A stretch of 64,000 nucleotides of DNA from Mycobacterium sp. JS623 (lineage in GTDB: Bacteria > Actinomycetota > Actinomycetes > Mycobacteriales > Mycobacteriaceae). The stretch spans positions 62,001 to 126,000 of the forward strand of contig NC_019959.1 of the NCBI RefSeq assembly GCF_000328565.1, read 5' to 3'. Position numbers and translations under genes: made by a program. Shown piece by piece: positions 37,269 to 46,377 of this stretch (within the stretch, counting starts at the first letter, position 1; each line of letters opens with the position of its first letter). The notes beneath the pieces are model-generated. The model did not search any database. It was given only the letters and a program-made list of their open reading frames with translations, and was not told the origin of the DNA.

Positions 37269-37356
37269 TGCAGACTGCATCACCCGCCCCAGCCGCCCCG
37301 CGTGATGCAGCCTGCATCACCGGGCTCACCCGTCACGGTGATGCAGGCTGCATCAC
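37265..37356. promoter_or_regulatory. parS-like palindromes, copies 2-4
   Basis: Three perfect 19-bp palindromes GTGATGCAG-N-CTGCATCAC at 37265-37283 (centre A), 37302-37320 (centre C) and 37338-37356 (centre G), spaced 37 and 36 bp, between parB and parA. The regular spacing suggests cooperative ParB loading, with possible repression of parA. Confidence 0.75.
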
Positions 37357-37394
37357 CGCCCCTGCTACTTCTAGCCGCCAGGAGAACCTCTGAC

Positions 37395-38267
37395 ATGCCC
37401 ACTTACACCGTCGCCAACATGTCCGGAAGCGTCGGCAAGACCACCACGGTGGTCACCGCCGCCGTGCAGCTAGCCGCCTCTGGCCTGCGCGTACGCGTCA
37501 TCGACCTCGATCCACAGGCCAATGCCAGCACCTGGCTCGGCCATCCCGACATCAGCGGAACCACCATCGCCGACGTGCTGCGCCTCGACGCCACGATTGA
37601 CGACATCGAACGACCCGCCCGCGTCATCCAGGGCTACACCGACGACGGTGACCCCGAATACACCGACGACCCGGACGGCCTGATCGACAACCTCACCATC
37701 GTCCCGGCCGCTCGATCCACCCTGGACAAGCTGATGGTGGAGCTGCCAGCTGTGGTCGGGGGAGTGATGCGCCTGCGCGACGCCCTCGAAGCCGCAGCAC
37801 CGGTCGACGTCACCCTGATCGACTCACCGGGATCCAACAGCGCGCTGGTGACCACCGCGCTGATCGCCTCCTCAGTCGACGAGGGCGGCCCGGAGGGCGC
37901 CTGGGGCCTCATCACCTGCACCAAGCCCGCAGGCAAGGAATCAGAGGGCATTCAAGCGCTGTTGCGTGAACTCGCCGTCGTCAAAAAGACCTTCCGCATC
38001 GACATCCCCTTGCTGGCCATCGTTCCGTGCGCCGTCCCGGCCAGCGGTGCGGTCTACCGCGAACAGATGGAATACCTGCAGGAAGGCTTCGGCGACAAGG
38101 TAACCCCCGCTGTGCGCCGCAGTTCCATCGTCGATGAGGCCTACACCAACTACCTGCCCGTCCCGCTCTACGGCTACCGCGCCAAGGACGTCGCCAAGGA
38201 CTACGACAAGGTCATCACCCACATGAAGCGCCACGGCATGTTCCGCCCCGCCGCCATCAATGCCTGA
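37395..38267 (+). CDS. parA: ParA-family partition ATPase with altered Walker A
   Basis: 290 residues; ATG 37395 follows AGGAGA. Walker A' VIDLDPQANAS and later blocks (LIDSPGSNSALV) mark a ParA/MinD-type ATPase. The P-loop reads NMSGSVGKTT, so the signature Lys (KGGxGKT) is replaced by Ser. It ends with an 8-nt overlap with the following ribbon-helix-helix-like gene. Its role is to move the plasmid together with ParB bound at the flanking palindromes. Confidence 0.85.
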   Translation: MPTYTVANMSGSVGKTTTVVTAAVQLAASGLRVRVIDLDPQANASTWLGHPDISGTTIADVLRLDATIDDIERPARVIQGYTDDGDPEYTDDPDGLIDNLTIVPAARSTLDKLMVELPAVVGGVMRLRDALEAAAPVDVTLIDSPGSNSALVTTALIASSVDEGGPEGAWGLITCTKPAGKESEGIQALLRELAVVKKTFRIDIPLLAIVPCAVPASGAVYREQMEYLQEGFGDKVTPAVRRSSIVDEAYTNYLPVPLYGYRAKDVAKDYDKVITHMKRHGMFRPAAINA

Positions 38268-38514
38268 CCGCGGCGACACCACGCCGCCGCTGCACGACCC
38301 CGCCAAGTACAGCAAGCTCAACGTTCCCGCCGAGCTGCACCAACGTGCCCGCGCCGCGGTGCGCATCGTGCGGCGGGTCACCGGCCGGCGCTACACCATT
38401 GCCCAGTTCGTCACCGAAGCCTTCGTCGCCCAATTAGCCGTCATCGCCCGCGATTACAACGGCGGCCGCGAAATCTACCCCGACACCGAACCCCTCGAAC
38501 GCGGAAGGCAGTAG
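38260..38514 (+). CDS. Small ribbon-helix-helix-like protein of the par operon
   Basis: 84 residues; starts inside the end of parA (ATG 38260). The stretch KYSKLNVPAELHQRARAAVR, then RYTIAQFVTEAFVAQLAVIA resembles a ribbon-helix-helix DNA-binding unit with a longer second helix. Such proteins act as alternative centromere binders or autorepressors with ParA. With ParB also present, the operon has two candidate DNA-binding partners. Confidence 0.6.
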   Translation: MPDRGDTTPPLHDPAKYSKLNVPAELHQRARAAVRIVRRVTGRRYTIAQFVTEAFVAQLAVIARDYNGGREIYPDTEPLERGRQ

Positions 38515-38624
38515 CGCAGGACGGGCCAAACCAACCGCCCGCGAACAGCGCCGCTCACGCGATCACCGTCGGTGTCGCTCGCAGCCCCGATCATGAGTGC
38601 ACGCAACCATGACGAGGGGAACGA

Positions 38625-39854
38625 ATGGGATCAGAGCGTGCCGATCCAGACGCCGAACACGACTGGGCCGACCAGGAATACAGCGCCGACCGCTACCCAC
38701 CGCAGCCGCCCCCCATCCCCGCCGCCGTTCGCGCACCCCTGGACTACTCCTACAGCGCCACCGAGCTGATGGCCGCACTGCCGAGGTCTGAGGCCGTCGA
38801 CGTCGATGCCCTCCCTGCCGCCCTGCAACACAAAGCCCGCATCCACCGTGACGACCTCGACAACATCATCGAGTCCCAACACCTGACCACCCACCCTCGC
38901 AGCGAGGTCGCATGGGCCCACATCGCCCGAGCACACCGCTTCACCGCGCCGATCGCCAAGTACGGCGCCCCGGCAGCCGGCGTCGTAGCAGCGCTCACAA
39001 TGGCCGCCACACGGTGGCATCACCCCGCAGCGCCCACAACCGACATCCTCACGGCCGCAGCGCCGTTCGACTACATCGCCGCCGGTATCGCAGCGGCCGC
39101 GCTGCTGACCTGGTGGGGCCGCCGGCGCTCGGCAACCTCCCCGAGCTGGGTCTACAACGACGACGAGTTGAAAACCCTCGACGCCGCCTCCATCGACTGG
39201 CCCGCCGTACCAGAAGAACTGGACCGCTACGCCAACGGCGACGTCCTGCGCCGAGAATGGCACGGCACCTGGCTGGCCAGAATCCAACCGGGCGCGGCGG
39301 CACTGGTCTGGCGCGAACCACACCTGGTCGCAGTGGCTGCACTGATCGCACGCGACATCCAGGCCAGCCCGACCTGGAACAGCGAGCTGCTCGACATCCA
39401 CCGCGTCCGCGTCGACCTCAATCGAACCCTGCGCGACGTCTATCTACGGGCACACCGAATCTGGCGCGCCCGCGCCAACCTCGTCACACCGACGACCAAG
39501 GACCCCACCGACCCAGTGGCCCGCCGCAACGCCGAGATCACCGACGCCGCCGACGACGCGTGGAACACGCTGGTGACGCTGGTGCGCCAACTCCAGAGCT
39601 ACCGCCAGGCCCTCATCCCCGTCGACATCATCCGAGCCGAGATCGCAGCGCTGCAACAGAGCAGCATGCGCATCAGCGACGACGCCGTCCGACAGCTGCA
39701 CGTCGATGCCGCCGGCAACGAGCTGCACGCCGGCGCGCTCGGCGCCGCCACCCGCGAGCTGGCCGACCTCAACGCCAACCTCGCGGCGCGGCTAGCGACG
39801 CTGCGCCACAGCCTCACCACCGCGACCAACGGACTCGCCCTACGTGCGCCATAA
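38625..39854 (+). CDS. Hypothetical membrane protein with C-terminal helical domain
   Basis: 409 residues with GAGGGGAA before the ATG. The N-terminal ~95 residues are Pro-rich and charged; two hydrophobic segments follow at about 113-130 and 145-163, then a ~240-residue soluble helical region (RRNAEITDAADDAWNTLVTLV, LNANLAARLATLRHSL). No family recognised. The following two genes are tightly linked. It may belong to the transfer or maintenance functions of the plasmid. Confidence 0.6.
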   Translation: MGSERADPDAEHDWADQEYSADRYPPQPPPIPAAVRAPLDYSYSATELMAALPRSEAVDVDALPAALQHKARIHRDDLDNIIESQHLTTHPRSEVAWAHIARAHRFTAPIAKYGAPAAGVVAALTMAATRWHHPAAPTTDILTAAAPFDYIAAGIAAAALLTWWGRRRSATSPSWVYNDDELKTLDAASIDWPAVPEELDRYANGDVLRREWHGTWLARIQPGAAALVWREPHLVAVAALIARDIQASPTWNSELLDIHRVRVDLNRTLRDVYLRAHRIWRARANLVTPTTKDPTDPVARRNAEITDAADDAWNTLVTLVRQLQSYRQALIPVDIIRAEIAALQQSSMRISDDAVRQLHVDAAGNELHAGALGAATRELADLNANLAARLATLRHSLTTATNGLALRAP

Positions 39855-39882
39855 CGCCCCAACCCCGCAACGAAAGCGCGCC

Positions 39883-40365
39883 ATGACTCACGACACCCTC
39901 GCCGTCAACCACCGCCTGATCGGACTCGAGGCCACCGACTCAGATCCCCCCTCGGATGTCCGCCGATTCTCACCCCGCCACCCCGCACAGGAGACCCACC
40001 AGCTCATGGCACCCACCACCATCACCTTCCGCACCGACCGCGGAGTGATCTCCTACAGCGCCCTGGAACGGCCGCAGTCCGACGAACCCGGCGGCATAGC
40101 CGGAGGCCTGCTGGGCGGCGAACCTGCCCTCGTCGCCATCGTGCGCGAAATCCTGGCCGGCAGCCTGCCCAAGTCAGTCCGCGTCGCCGAACCCAACCTC
40201 GACTACGTGTTCACCCCCGGCCGCGACACCGCCGCCGACGTCGCCGCAGCCATGCTCGTCGCCGGCAACGGCAGAGGCAGACTGTCCGACGCTGGCTGGG
40301 ATGCCCTCGACGCCGCGATGACCGACCAACCGGAACGCGGACCCGACAGCCCCGCCATCCACTGA
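39883..40365 (+). CDS. Hypothetical protein
   Basis: 160 residues if read from ATG 39883. Other in-frame starts are GTG 39844 and ATG 40006; the last has AGGAGA upstream and gives a compact 119-residue protein beginning MAPTTITFRTDRG. The conserved-looking part is the second half. The stop overlaps the next start (TGATG). No family recognised. Confidence 0.5.
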   Translation: MTHDTLAVNHRLIGLEATDSDPPSDVRRFSPRHPAQETHQLMAPTTITFRTDRGVISYSALERPQSDEPGGIAGGLLGGEPALVAIVREILAGSLPKSVRVAEPNLDYVFTPGRDTAADVAAAMLVAGNGRGRLSDAGWDALDAAMTDQPERGPDSPAIH

Positions 40366-41930
40366 TGTGCCGCGCAGTAGTCGAGGGCGGGCGTCGCTGC
40401 CCCTGCACCCGTGGCGATCGGCGCCGCGCCTACCAACGGCTGCGCTACGCCGCTCGCCAAGCCGCCGCAACCGCCACGCAGGACGCGCACACCGACACAG
40501 CCGCCCAGACCGCCCCAGCCGAGTCCAGCCTCGCCGCGGAGGACCGGCGCGCCGAGACGGCCGCCGCGGTCGACGCCGCCTTGGCCGCGCTACGCGAACA
40601 CAGCGACGATCCCGCCGTCGGCGAGGCGTACCTCGCGGCAGTCCTGGACCACGGCACCGTCTTGCGTGACACCGCCGCCCACAAAATCGAGCAGGCCTAT
40701 GCCGCGCGCGGCCTCGACGACGCCGCGGTCGAGGCCGAAACCGCAGCCGTCGCCGAGGAACTCAAGCGTCTCGAAGACGAATGGGCCGAAACCCGCAAGC
40801 ACTCCAACGACCATCTCACCGCCGACGGCGCCTCGTTCACAGCCGACGGCGCGGCAGCAATCGACGCCGCTCGCAACGCCTACGCCGCGCGGAAGCAAGA
40901 GATCTACCGCCGCGCCATGAACCGGTCCAAGGAAATCAACGAACAACGCATCGAGATCGCCAAACAGGCCTACTACGACGAACTCTCACAGGAGAGGCAG
41001 TTCGGCGGCCCAGCGGCGGCCGCGTTCGTGCCCACCAACACCAAAAAGATGACCCGCGCCGACCGCGCACTGTTCACCAGCTGCGTCGGCCTGTACCCCG
41101 ACGAGATGGTCGAGCGCGCCGCCGGACTGGGCGACATGCTCGCCAAACGCTCCAAGGCGCGCGCGCACTACAGCGCCGGCGCCGCTCAGCGCAGCCGGCG
41201 CAGCCACACCGAGGTGTTCGACCTGGAAGATGCGTTGCAATCCGGGCGATTCCGGTTCAATCACTTTGTCAGTTCGCCCGACGAGGCGGCCCGCGGCGGC
41301 GGCGGAATCCGCGATCGCTACAGCACCGGCCGCGCCTTCGTTGCGCGCACCCAGGACAACGAACGCAAGGTGAGGGAACTGGTCGCCCGCCACAACGAAG
41401 GCCGCCGCCAACACGCCACCATCGAATACGCGACCATCGAGCCCGCCGACGGGGGAGAACCCTACGACGTCATCTACGTCAAGGGTCCACGCAAACGCGT
41501 CGTCACCGAAGTGACCGGCGTGAGTGCCGAACTGACGTTCAGCGATTCCTCTTCGATGACCCACGAGCTGGGCCACCGAATGGAGGACCGTAACCCCGAG
41601 ATCTCCGTCGCCACCAAGGCCTTCCTCAAACGCCGCACCGCCGGACTGGCACCGGAGCGCTACGCCAAAGGGGAGATGGTCGTCGCCGACGGCTTCGCCG
41701 ATCGCTACATGGGCAAGGACTACCCAGGGCATCACACCGAACTGCTGTCATGCGGCATGGAGGCCATCACCCACGGCCGTTTCGGAGGACTCACCGGCCG
41801 GCCCACCGCCTTCCTGCCCGGCCCCGGCGGGCTCAGCCTCGCCGACCGCGCCAACCGACCCAAAGCCGACCCTGAGCACCTGGCGCTCGTCCTGGGCCTC
41901 CTCGCGGTGGCCAACAAACGCCTCGACTGA
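40365..41930 (+). CDS. Putative zinc metallopeptidase (HExxH) with long helical N-terminal region
   Basis: 521 residues. The first 40 residues carry three Cys and an Arg-rich stretch (CRAVVEGGRRCPCTRGDRRR), then a helical segment to about 270. The C-terminal third contains HELGH (His400, Glu401, His404) followed by a later GHHTELLSCGMEAI segment that could supply the third zinc ligand, as in gluzincins. Substrate unknown. Coupled to the upstream gene by TGATG. Alternatives include a toxin-like or phage-head-like protein; I have moderate confidence in the fold and low in the role. Confidence 0.5.
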   Translation: MCRAVVEGGRRCPCTRGDRRRAYQRLRYAARQAAATATQDAHTDTAAQTAPAESSLAAEDRRAETAAAVDAALAALREHSDDPAVGEAYLAAVLDHGTVLRDTAAHKIEQAYAARGLDDAAVEAETAAVAEELKRLEDEWAETRKHSNDHLTADGASFTADGAAAIDAARNAYAARKQEIYRRAMNRSKEINEQRIEIAKQAYYDELSQERQFGGPAAAAFVPTNTKKMTRADRALFTSCVGLYPDEMVERAAGLGDMLAKRSKARAHYSAGAAQRSRRSHTEVFDLEDALQSGRFRFNHFVSSPDEAARGGGGIRDRYSTGRAFVARTQDNERKVRELVARHNEGRRQHATIEYATIEPADGGEPYDVIYVKGPRKRVVTEVTGVSAELTFSDSSSMTHELGHRMEDRNPEISVATKAFLKRRTAGLAPERYAKGEMVVADGFADRYMGKDYPGHHTELLSCGMEAITHGRFGGLTGRPTAFLPGPGGLSLADRANRPKADPEHLALVLGLLAVANKRLD

Positions 41931-41999
41931 ACCAACCAGCCAGCCTCGGGGCACACGCGCGAGGAGTCGGGGACAAGGAAACACCTGCTGACGGGCCTA

Positions 42000-42335
42000 T
42001 CACCATGGCCGGGTGGTCGTGATGGCCTCGGGCTCCACCCACAATTGCAGCGGAAGGTGAGCCACCCCGTTCGTGCTGGTCGCCGGTACGCACACCCACG
42101 CGAGCCAGCCGCCGTCCGCACGGCGCACCCAGGCCCGCAAGGTCCCTTCCATCCATGGCTCCAGGCGCAAGCCGCCACCCTTGACCCACAGCGGTAATTG
42201 GTCTTGACGCCGTCCGCACGAGCCAAGGCCGGGGAACACTCGCAGCATGTCGATCCACACCGGCCGGCGGTCGACCCGGAACAAGGTGCGATAGGGACCG
42301 GCGGCCGACCAGCCGGTGAAGTCGGGCTCGGTCAT
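42000..42335 (-). CDS. Small hypothetical protein
   Basis: 111 residues from ATG 42335, which overlaps the stop of the upstream gene (ATGA). The sequence looks like a compact beta-rich domain with many Trp and Arg (GLRLEPWMEGTLRAWVRR, WLAWVCVPA). No family recognised. Reading direction is opposite to its surroundings; no strong promoter was seen. Confidence 0.5.
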   Translation of the reverse strand: MTEPDFTGWSAAGPYRTLFRVDRRPVWIDMLRVFPGLGSCGRRQDQLPLWVKGGGLRLEPWMEGTLRAWVRRADGGWLAWVCVPATSTNGVAHLPLQLWVEPEAITTTRPW

Positions 42336-42640
42336 GGCAGATGATCCGCCGCCCGGTGTGCACGCATGTTGCGCTCGTCGAAGGCCAACGCGACGCATTC
42401 TGACCCCTGCTCTGGGGTGAAGTGAGTGTGATCGCAGGTCACGCACGTATGCGTGCGGTGCGAGCGGCCACATCCGCACGCCTGAGTACCGACCAGCACC
42501 GCCCTCGGGCCCAGCTCGGCACCACAGGCGCGACAGCGGGGGGGTCGCTCTTCAGCCCACCCGCGCGCCGTCTTACGCAGCCGGATGCGTGACTCCGGGT
42601 CGAGAGGCGTCACCACCCACTCGAGAATACTAGAACGCAT
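42332..42640 (-). CDS. Small zinc-ribbon-like protein
   Basis: 102 residues from ATG 42640. Four or more Cys in paired arrangement (CRACGAELG, CGCGRSHRTHTCVTCDHTH) suggest one or two zinc sites. No ribosome site is obvious and further upstream non-ATG starts cannot be excluded. The ATGA overlap with the next minus-strand gene suggests a two-gene operon. Confidence 0.5.
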   Translation of the reverse strand: MRSSILEWVVTPLDPESRIRLRKTARGWAEERPPRCRACGAELGPRAVLVGTQACGCGRSHRTHTCVTCDHTHFTPEQGSECVALAFDERNMRAHRAADHLP

Positions 42641-42799
42641 GTTCGATATTTCGGGAGGTGGCGGGCCGCGAGGCTCACCCCTCTGCGAGAGCGTGAGCAC
42701 AACGCCTACTTGTGGACACGCACAAGTATCGCTTGTGGGTGTCCGAGCTGCTCGATAGCATCCCGATGTGCTCATGGCCCAGCTCGCGGAGGTGATGGT

Positions 42800-43195
42800 G
42801 TGACCAGTGGAGACCCCACCGTCGCGCTCATTCAAGCTGCGGCGCAACGCGATGCCGATACTTTCGCCGCCAAGATGGCCGACTCGTCCCTAGAGGCGGC
42901 CGTGGACATCTGGCTACGGCGCATCGCGCGGCGCAAGGTCACCGCGGCTGGCCGTGCGCGCCTGGTTCGCGCCGTGGAACGCGGCCATGCCGCCGAAACG
43001 AAAGCCGTCCAACTCACCCGCGCCGCGCTGCTGCGTAAGGCGGGTCTGGATGAACGGCCGGCGGCAGCCGCTGCGATCGCCGCCGGGGCCACTTACACCG
43101 AGGTCGGCGCCGTACTGGGGATGACCCAGCAAGGGGCGAGTGCCCGCGTCCGCCCGTACTTGGCGGCACTGAGCGCCGAGGGAGAGGTGACGTGA
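42800..43195 (+). CDS. Small helix-turn-helix protein upstream of tap
   Basis: 131 residues from GTG 42800, with GGAGG at 42788-42792. Mostly helical; the C-terminus (GATYTEVGAVLGMTQQGASARVRPYL) looks like a sigma-70-region-4/MarR-style helix-turn-helix. It overlaps the Tap-like gene by four bases (GTGA), so the two are translated together. It may regulate the tap-tpg operon or bind telomeric DNA. Confidence 0.6.
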   Translation: MTSGDPTVALIQAAAQRDADTFAAKMADSSLEAAVDIWLRRIARRKVTAAGRARLVRAVERGHAAETKAVQLTRAALLRKAGLDERPAAAAAIAAGATYTEVGAVLGMTQQGASARVRPYLAALSAEGEVT

Positions 43196-46100
43196 ACCCC
43201 GCCTCCACCGACGTCGATCGCCACGTCGTCATCGTGACGGCGGCGGGGTCCTTCACGACGGCCGGCGAACGGCTGACCGGCCCCGTCGACACCACCGACA
43301 AGCTAGAGAAGCTGATCGACTGGGCGATACGCCGCGGCGGCCTGCAGCCGTTGCCCGGCGCCACCGACGACGCGGGCGAGCCCGCGCGGATCTGGCTGAC
43401 CGGTAGGGCAGGCGACGTGCTGGCCGGGCACTCCACCAACACGGCGGCCGACGGTGCCGACACAGCCCAACAGCTCGGGCAAACGCTCGCGCCGCTGCTC
43501 ACCCGAGGGTGGGAACTCAGCGCCCGCCCCACTTCGGCGCTGCTACTCACCCGAGTCCAAGGGGCGCAACGTGTTTCGGTGGAAGTCCTCGCTGAACAGC
43601 TGCCATGGCTGGCGGCGGGGGACAAGGCCTGCGGCGATGATCCCGCAGAAATCGGTCGACGCCTGCGGCTGTGGTACGAAGCAATCGGCACGTTGCCCGC
43701 CGCCAGTGGTACGGCCACCGCTGCGGTCCTCGCCGACCACATCATGCGGGCCCGCACCGGCCGGCGCGGCGCCGTGGTCACCACGGCTGGCTCGCTTCCC
43801 GCGTGGGCGCACCCCGAGACCCGCATCCAGCCGACATGGTGTGCATCCGCAGCCGAAGTCGAGCAGGAATTCGAACGCTCCGATGACCTGGTCTGCCTCA
43901 CCCAGCAGTGCCCCCAGCTCGCGTCGGCCGGCATGCTGACCCTCGGGTACGGCCAACCCCAGGTCCTCAACGGCGCTGCCGCCGCGGCCTCCGCCGTCGA
44001 ACCGAAACGCCCCTTCGGACTCTGGCGTCTCACCTTGCCGGCCGCCGAAGACCTGACGGTGCCGGCGATGCTTCCGGCCCCGCACCCGCAGATGCGCGCC
44101 GCCGAAGCCGTGCAGACATGGGTCACCACCGAAGATCTCGACGGCCTGGCCAAAGACATCCGCGACGGGGGAGCAGGTCTGAGCGCTGACAAGCTCGGCG
44201 TCGACGAGGCGATCGTCTGGCCGCAGCAGAGCCGGGTCTTGGAAGCATGGGCGACCAGACTGCGGGAAGCCAGAGAAACGTTCCGTGACGAAACGGCGCT
44301 GCAGTGGTTGGTCGAGTCCGCCGCGACCGACTACCTCACGTCGCTGGCCGATCCCGAGATGTGGACCGAGGAGGCGTGGGCCCACCACTACCAGCCGGCG
44401 TGGGCGGCGGCGATCGCGACTCATATCCGGTTCCGTGGGCGACGCGCCGCCATGCGGCTCTCCCGCGAGTTCCGCGAGTGGCCGGTCTACGTTCGCGACG
44501 CCGCGATGATCTACACACCCACACGCGACCAGGCCACCGGCGCGTCAGTTGACCTGTCGGACAGTCACACTCGGCTGGGGCGTCTCGTGGCCACTCATCA
44601 CGCCACGTTGACCGACAAGATCGTACTGGCGATCCTGCTCGCAGAGTCCCGCGACGACGTCGCCGCGGCGTTGACCGGGGCCCTCGGAATGAATGCCGAC
44701 GCACCCGAGGTGCCCGCGGCGGCGCCGGTCGGCCACCCCGCCCCGGTCACAGAGGAACCCGCCTCCGCCACCGACGAAGCCGAGCAGGGCCCAACCGACG
44801 CGCCCGAAGCGCTCGAAGCCGCGGCGCCGGCCGACGAAGAGGCGACACCCCTCACGAATACCCGCCGGCGATCGGAGACCCCCGATAAAGCAGTCGCGGG
44901 CGGGGCACCGGCAGCGGTGCTGCACACCGACGGATTGTGGCTGACCGACGGAACGCACATCACCCTCGATGAGCCCATCCAGCATGTCGGCCACGTTGCC
45001 GAGCTGGCCTACACCCACCACATCGGCTACCAGTTGACACCGAAATTCGCTGAGCCCGGACAGATCTGGATCACTGAAGACGCCTGTGAAGCATTCGGCA
45101 TCGACATCGAAGCGATCAGCCGACGCGATCGCGCCAAGTCGCTGCGGCAGTTGACCGAAGGTATCGACTTTGTGACCCTGGCCGTCAAGGAAGGGTGGAG
45201 CCTCGGCGGCGCCGGCGAAGACCCCACCGCCCATCGACTCGGCACCTGGACGCGGGTCTACCGCGAAGACAAGCGCGGCGTGATGATTGCGCTCATCCCC
45301 GGAATGGGCGACAACGCCGACGAAATGCCCATCCTCACAGACGATCCCACCCCTGCCCAGATTGCACGACGACTTCAACTGCTCGCCGACGCGTTGCGCT
45401 TCCCCTGGAAGATCAACGCGGGGGTCACTGCCGTCGACCTTATGCTGCAGACCCGCACCAAGACCTGGTCACCCCAGGAATGGAAGACCGTCGTATTCGC
45501 CCCATCGACGACCAGTCCACCATTCGGCATCGGCGACGTCGAATCCGACTTCGACTGGTCACGCCCACCCACCGCCGACGAAGGGCAGCGCCGCTACCTG
45601 CACGCCTACGACCGCGGCGGCTCCTACGTCGCCGGCATCGCCGGACTCGAACTGCCCATCGGCGCGCCCGTACACCACCCCGAGGGCACCGCCTTCGATG
45701 CCAAGACACCGGGATACTGGCTCACTGACATCCCCGAATCCAGCGATTGGCGCATGCCATATGTGCTCAACCCCAGAGGAATTCAGTTCACCGGACCCAA
45801 ATGGGTGACCACACCGACATTGGAGCGTGCCATCGCACTGGGCTACCAACCCGAGATTCAGGAAGCCTGGACCTGGCCGCAGCACGGCCGCGTCCTCCTC
45901 GGCTGGTACGAACGGTTTCGCGACGCGAGCAGCGCCCTGGACACCGATGACCCCGACGCGCAAGCCGCCCGCAACCAAGCCAAAGTGATCCGCACCCACG
46001 GCATCGGCATCATCGGCTCCGACGAACACCTCAAGGGCAAGACGGCCTACAGCCCCGAGCGGCGCCTGCACGTGCTGGCCAAGGCGAAGGCCAACATCGT

Positions 46101-46377
46101 CTACCGGCTACAACAGATCGGAGAGAAGACCGGACACTGGCCGCTGGCGGTCGCCACCGACACCGTCGTCTACGCCTCCGACGACCCGAACCCCACCACC
46201 GCCTGGCCTGGTGAACCCTCGACATACGGACGTGGCTTCGGCCAGTACAAACACGAAGGATCGGCCCTGCTGGCCGATCACCTCGACTACCTCAATGGCC
46301 GCGACTACCGCGGCAAACGCGACCTGATCCCCGCGAAGGAATGGTCACCCGCCGCCCACGATGACGGGAGCCGCTGA
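43192..46377 (+). CDS. tap: Tap-like telomere-associated protein with long N-terminal extension
   Basis: 1061 residues from GTG 43192. The C-terminal half (about 565-1060) parallels Streptomyces telomere-associated protein Tap as I recall it: SLRQLTEGIDFV, YLHAYDRGGSYVAG, ELPIGAPVHHPEGTAFDAKTP, GYWLTDI, TGPKWVTTPTLERAIALGY, GWYERFRDA, PLAVATDTVVYAS, and YKHEGSALLADHL. Tap recruits the terminal protein Tpg to the 3' overhang of linear Streptomyces replicons. The first ~520 residues do not resemble the usual Tap N-terminus and contain no motif I recognise; a Pro/Glu/Ala-rich linker separates the halves. The stop overlaps the Tpg-like start (TGATG), the tap-tpg order seen in Streptomyces. Confidence 0.72.
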   Translation: MNPASTDVDRHVVIVTAAGSFTTAGERLTGPVDTTDKLEKLIDWAIRRGGLQPLPGATDDAGEPARIWLTGRAGDVLAGHSTNTAADGADTAQQLGQTLAPLLTRGWELSARPTSALLLTRVQGAQRVSVEVLAEQLPWLAAGDKACGDDPAEIGRRLRLWYEAIGTLPAASGTATAAVLADHIMRARTGRRGAVVTTAGSLPAWAHPETRIQPTWCASAAEVEQEFERSDDLVCLTQQCPQLASAGMLTLGYGQPQVLNGAAAAASAVEPKRPFGLWRLTLPAAEDLTVPAMLPAPHPQMRAAEAVQTWVTTEDLDGLAKDIRDGGAGLSADKLGVDEAIVWPQQSRVLEAWATRLREARETFRDETALQWLVESAATDYLTSLADPEMWTEEAWAHHYQPAWAAAIATHIRFRGRRAAMRLSREFREWPVYVRDAAMIYTPTRDQATGASVDLSDSHTRLGRLVATHHATLTDKIVLAILLAESRDDVAAALTGALGMNADAPEVPAAAPVGHPAPVTEEPASATDEAEQGPTDAPEALEAAAPADEEATPLTNTRRRSETPDKAVAGGAPAAVLHTDGLWLTDGTHITLDEPIQHVGHVAELAYTHHIGYQLTPKFAEPGQIWITEDACEAFGIDIEAISRRDRAKSLRQLTEGIDFVTLAVKEGWSLGGAGEDPTAHRLGTWTRVYREDKRGVMIALIPGMGDNADEMPILTDDPTPAQIARRLQLLADALRFPWKINAGVTAVDLMLQTRTKTWSPQEWKTVVFAPSTTSPPFGIGDVESDFDWSRPPTADEGQRRYLHAYDRGGSYVAGIAGLELPIGAPVHHPEGTAFDAKTPGYWLTDIPESSDWRMPYVLNPRGIQFTGPKWVTTPTLERAIALGYQPEIQEAWTWPQHGRVLLGWYERFRDASSALDTDDPDAQAARNQAKVIRTHGIGIIGSDEHLKGKTAYSPERRLHVLAKAKANIVYRLQQIGEKTGHWPLAVATDTVVYASDDPNPTTAWPGEPSTYGRGFGQYKHEGSALLADHLDYLNGRDYRGKRDLIPAKEWSPAAHDDGSR

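Noticed and set aside
37265..37356. Three regularly spaced repeats that could be read as a short CRISPR array
   Set aside because: The units are perfect palindromes with 17-18 bp between them, lie between parB and parA and recur before parB; partition sites explain them better.
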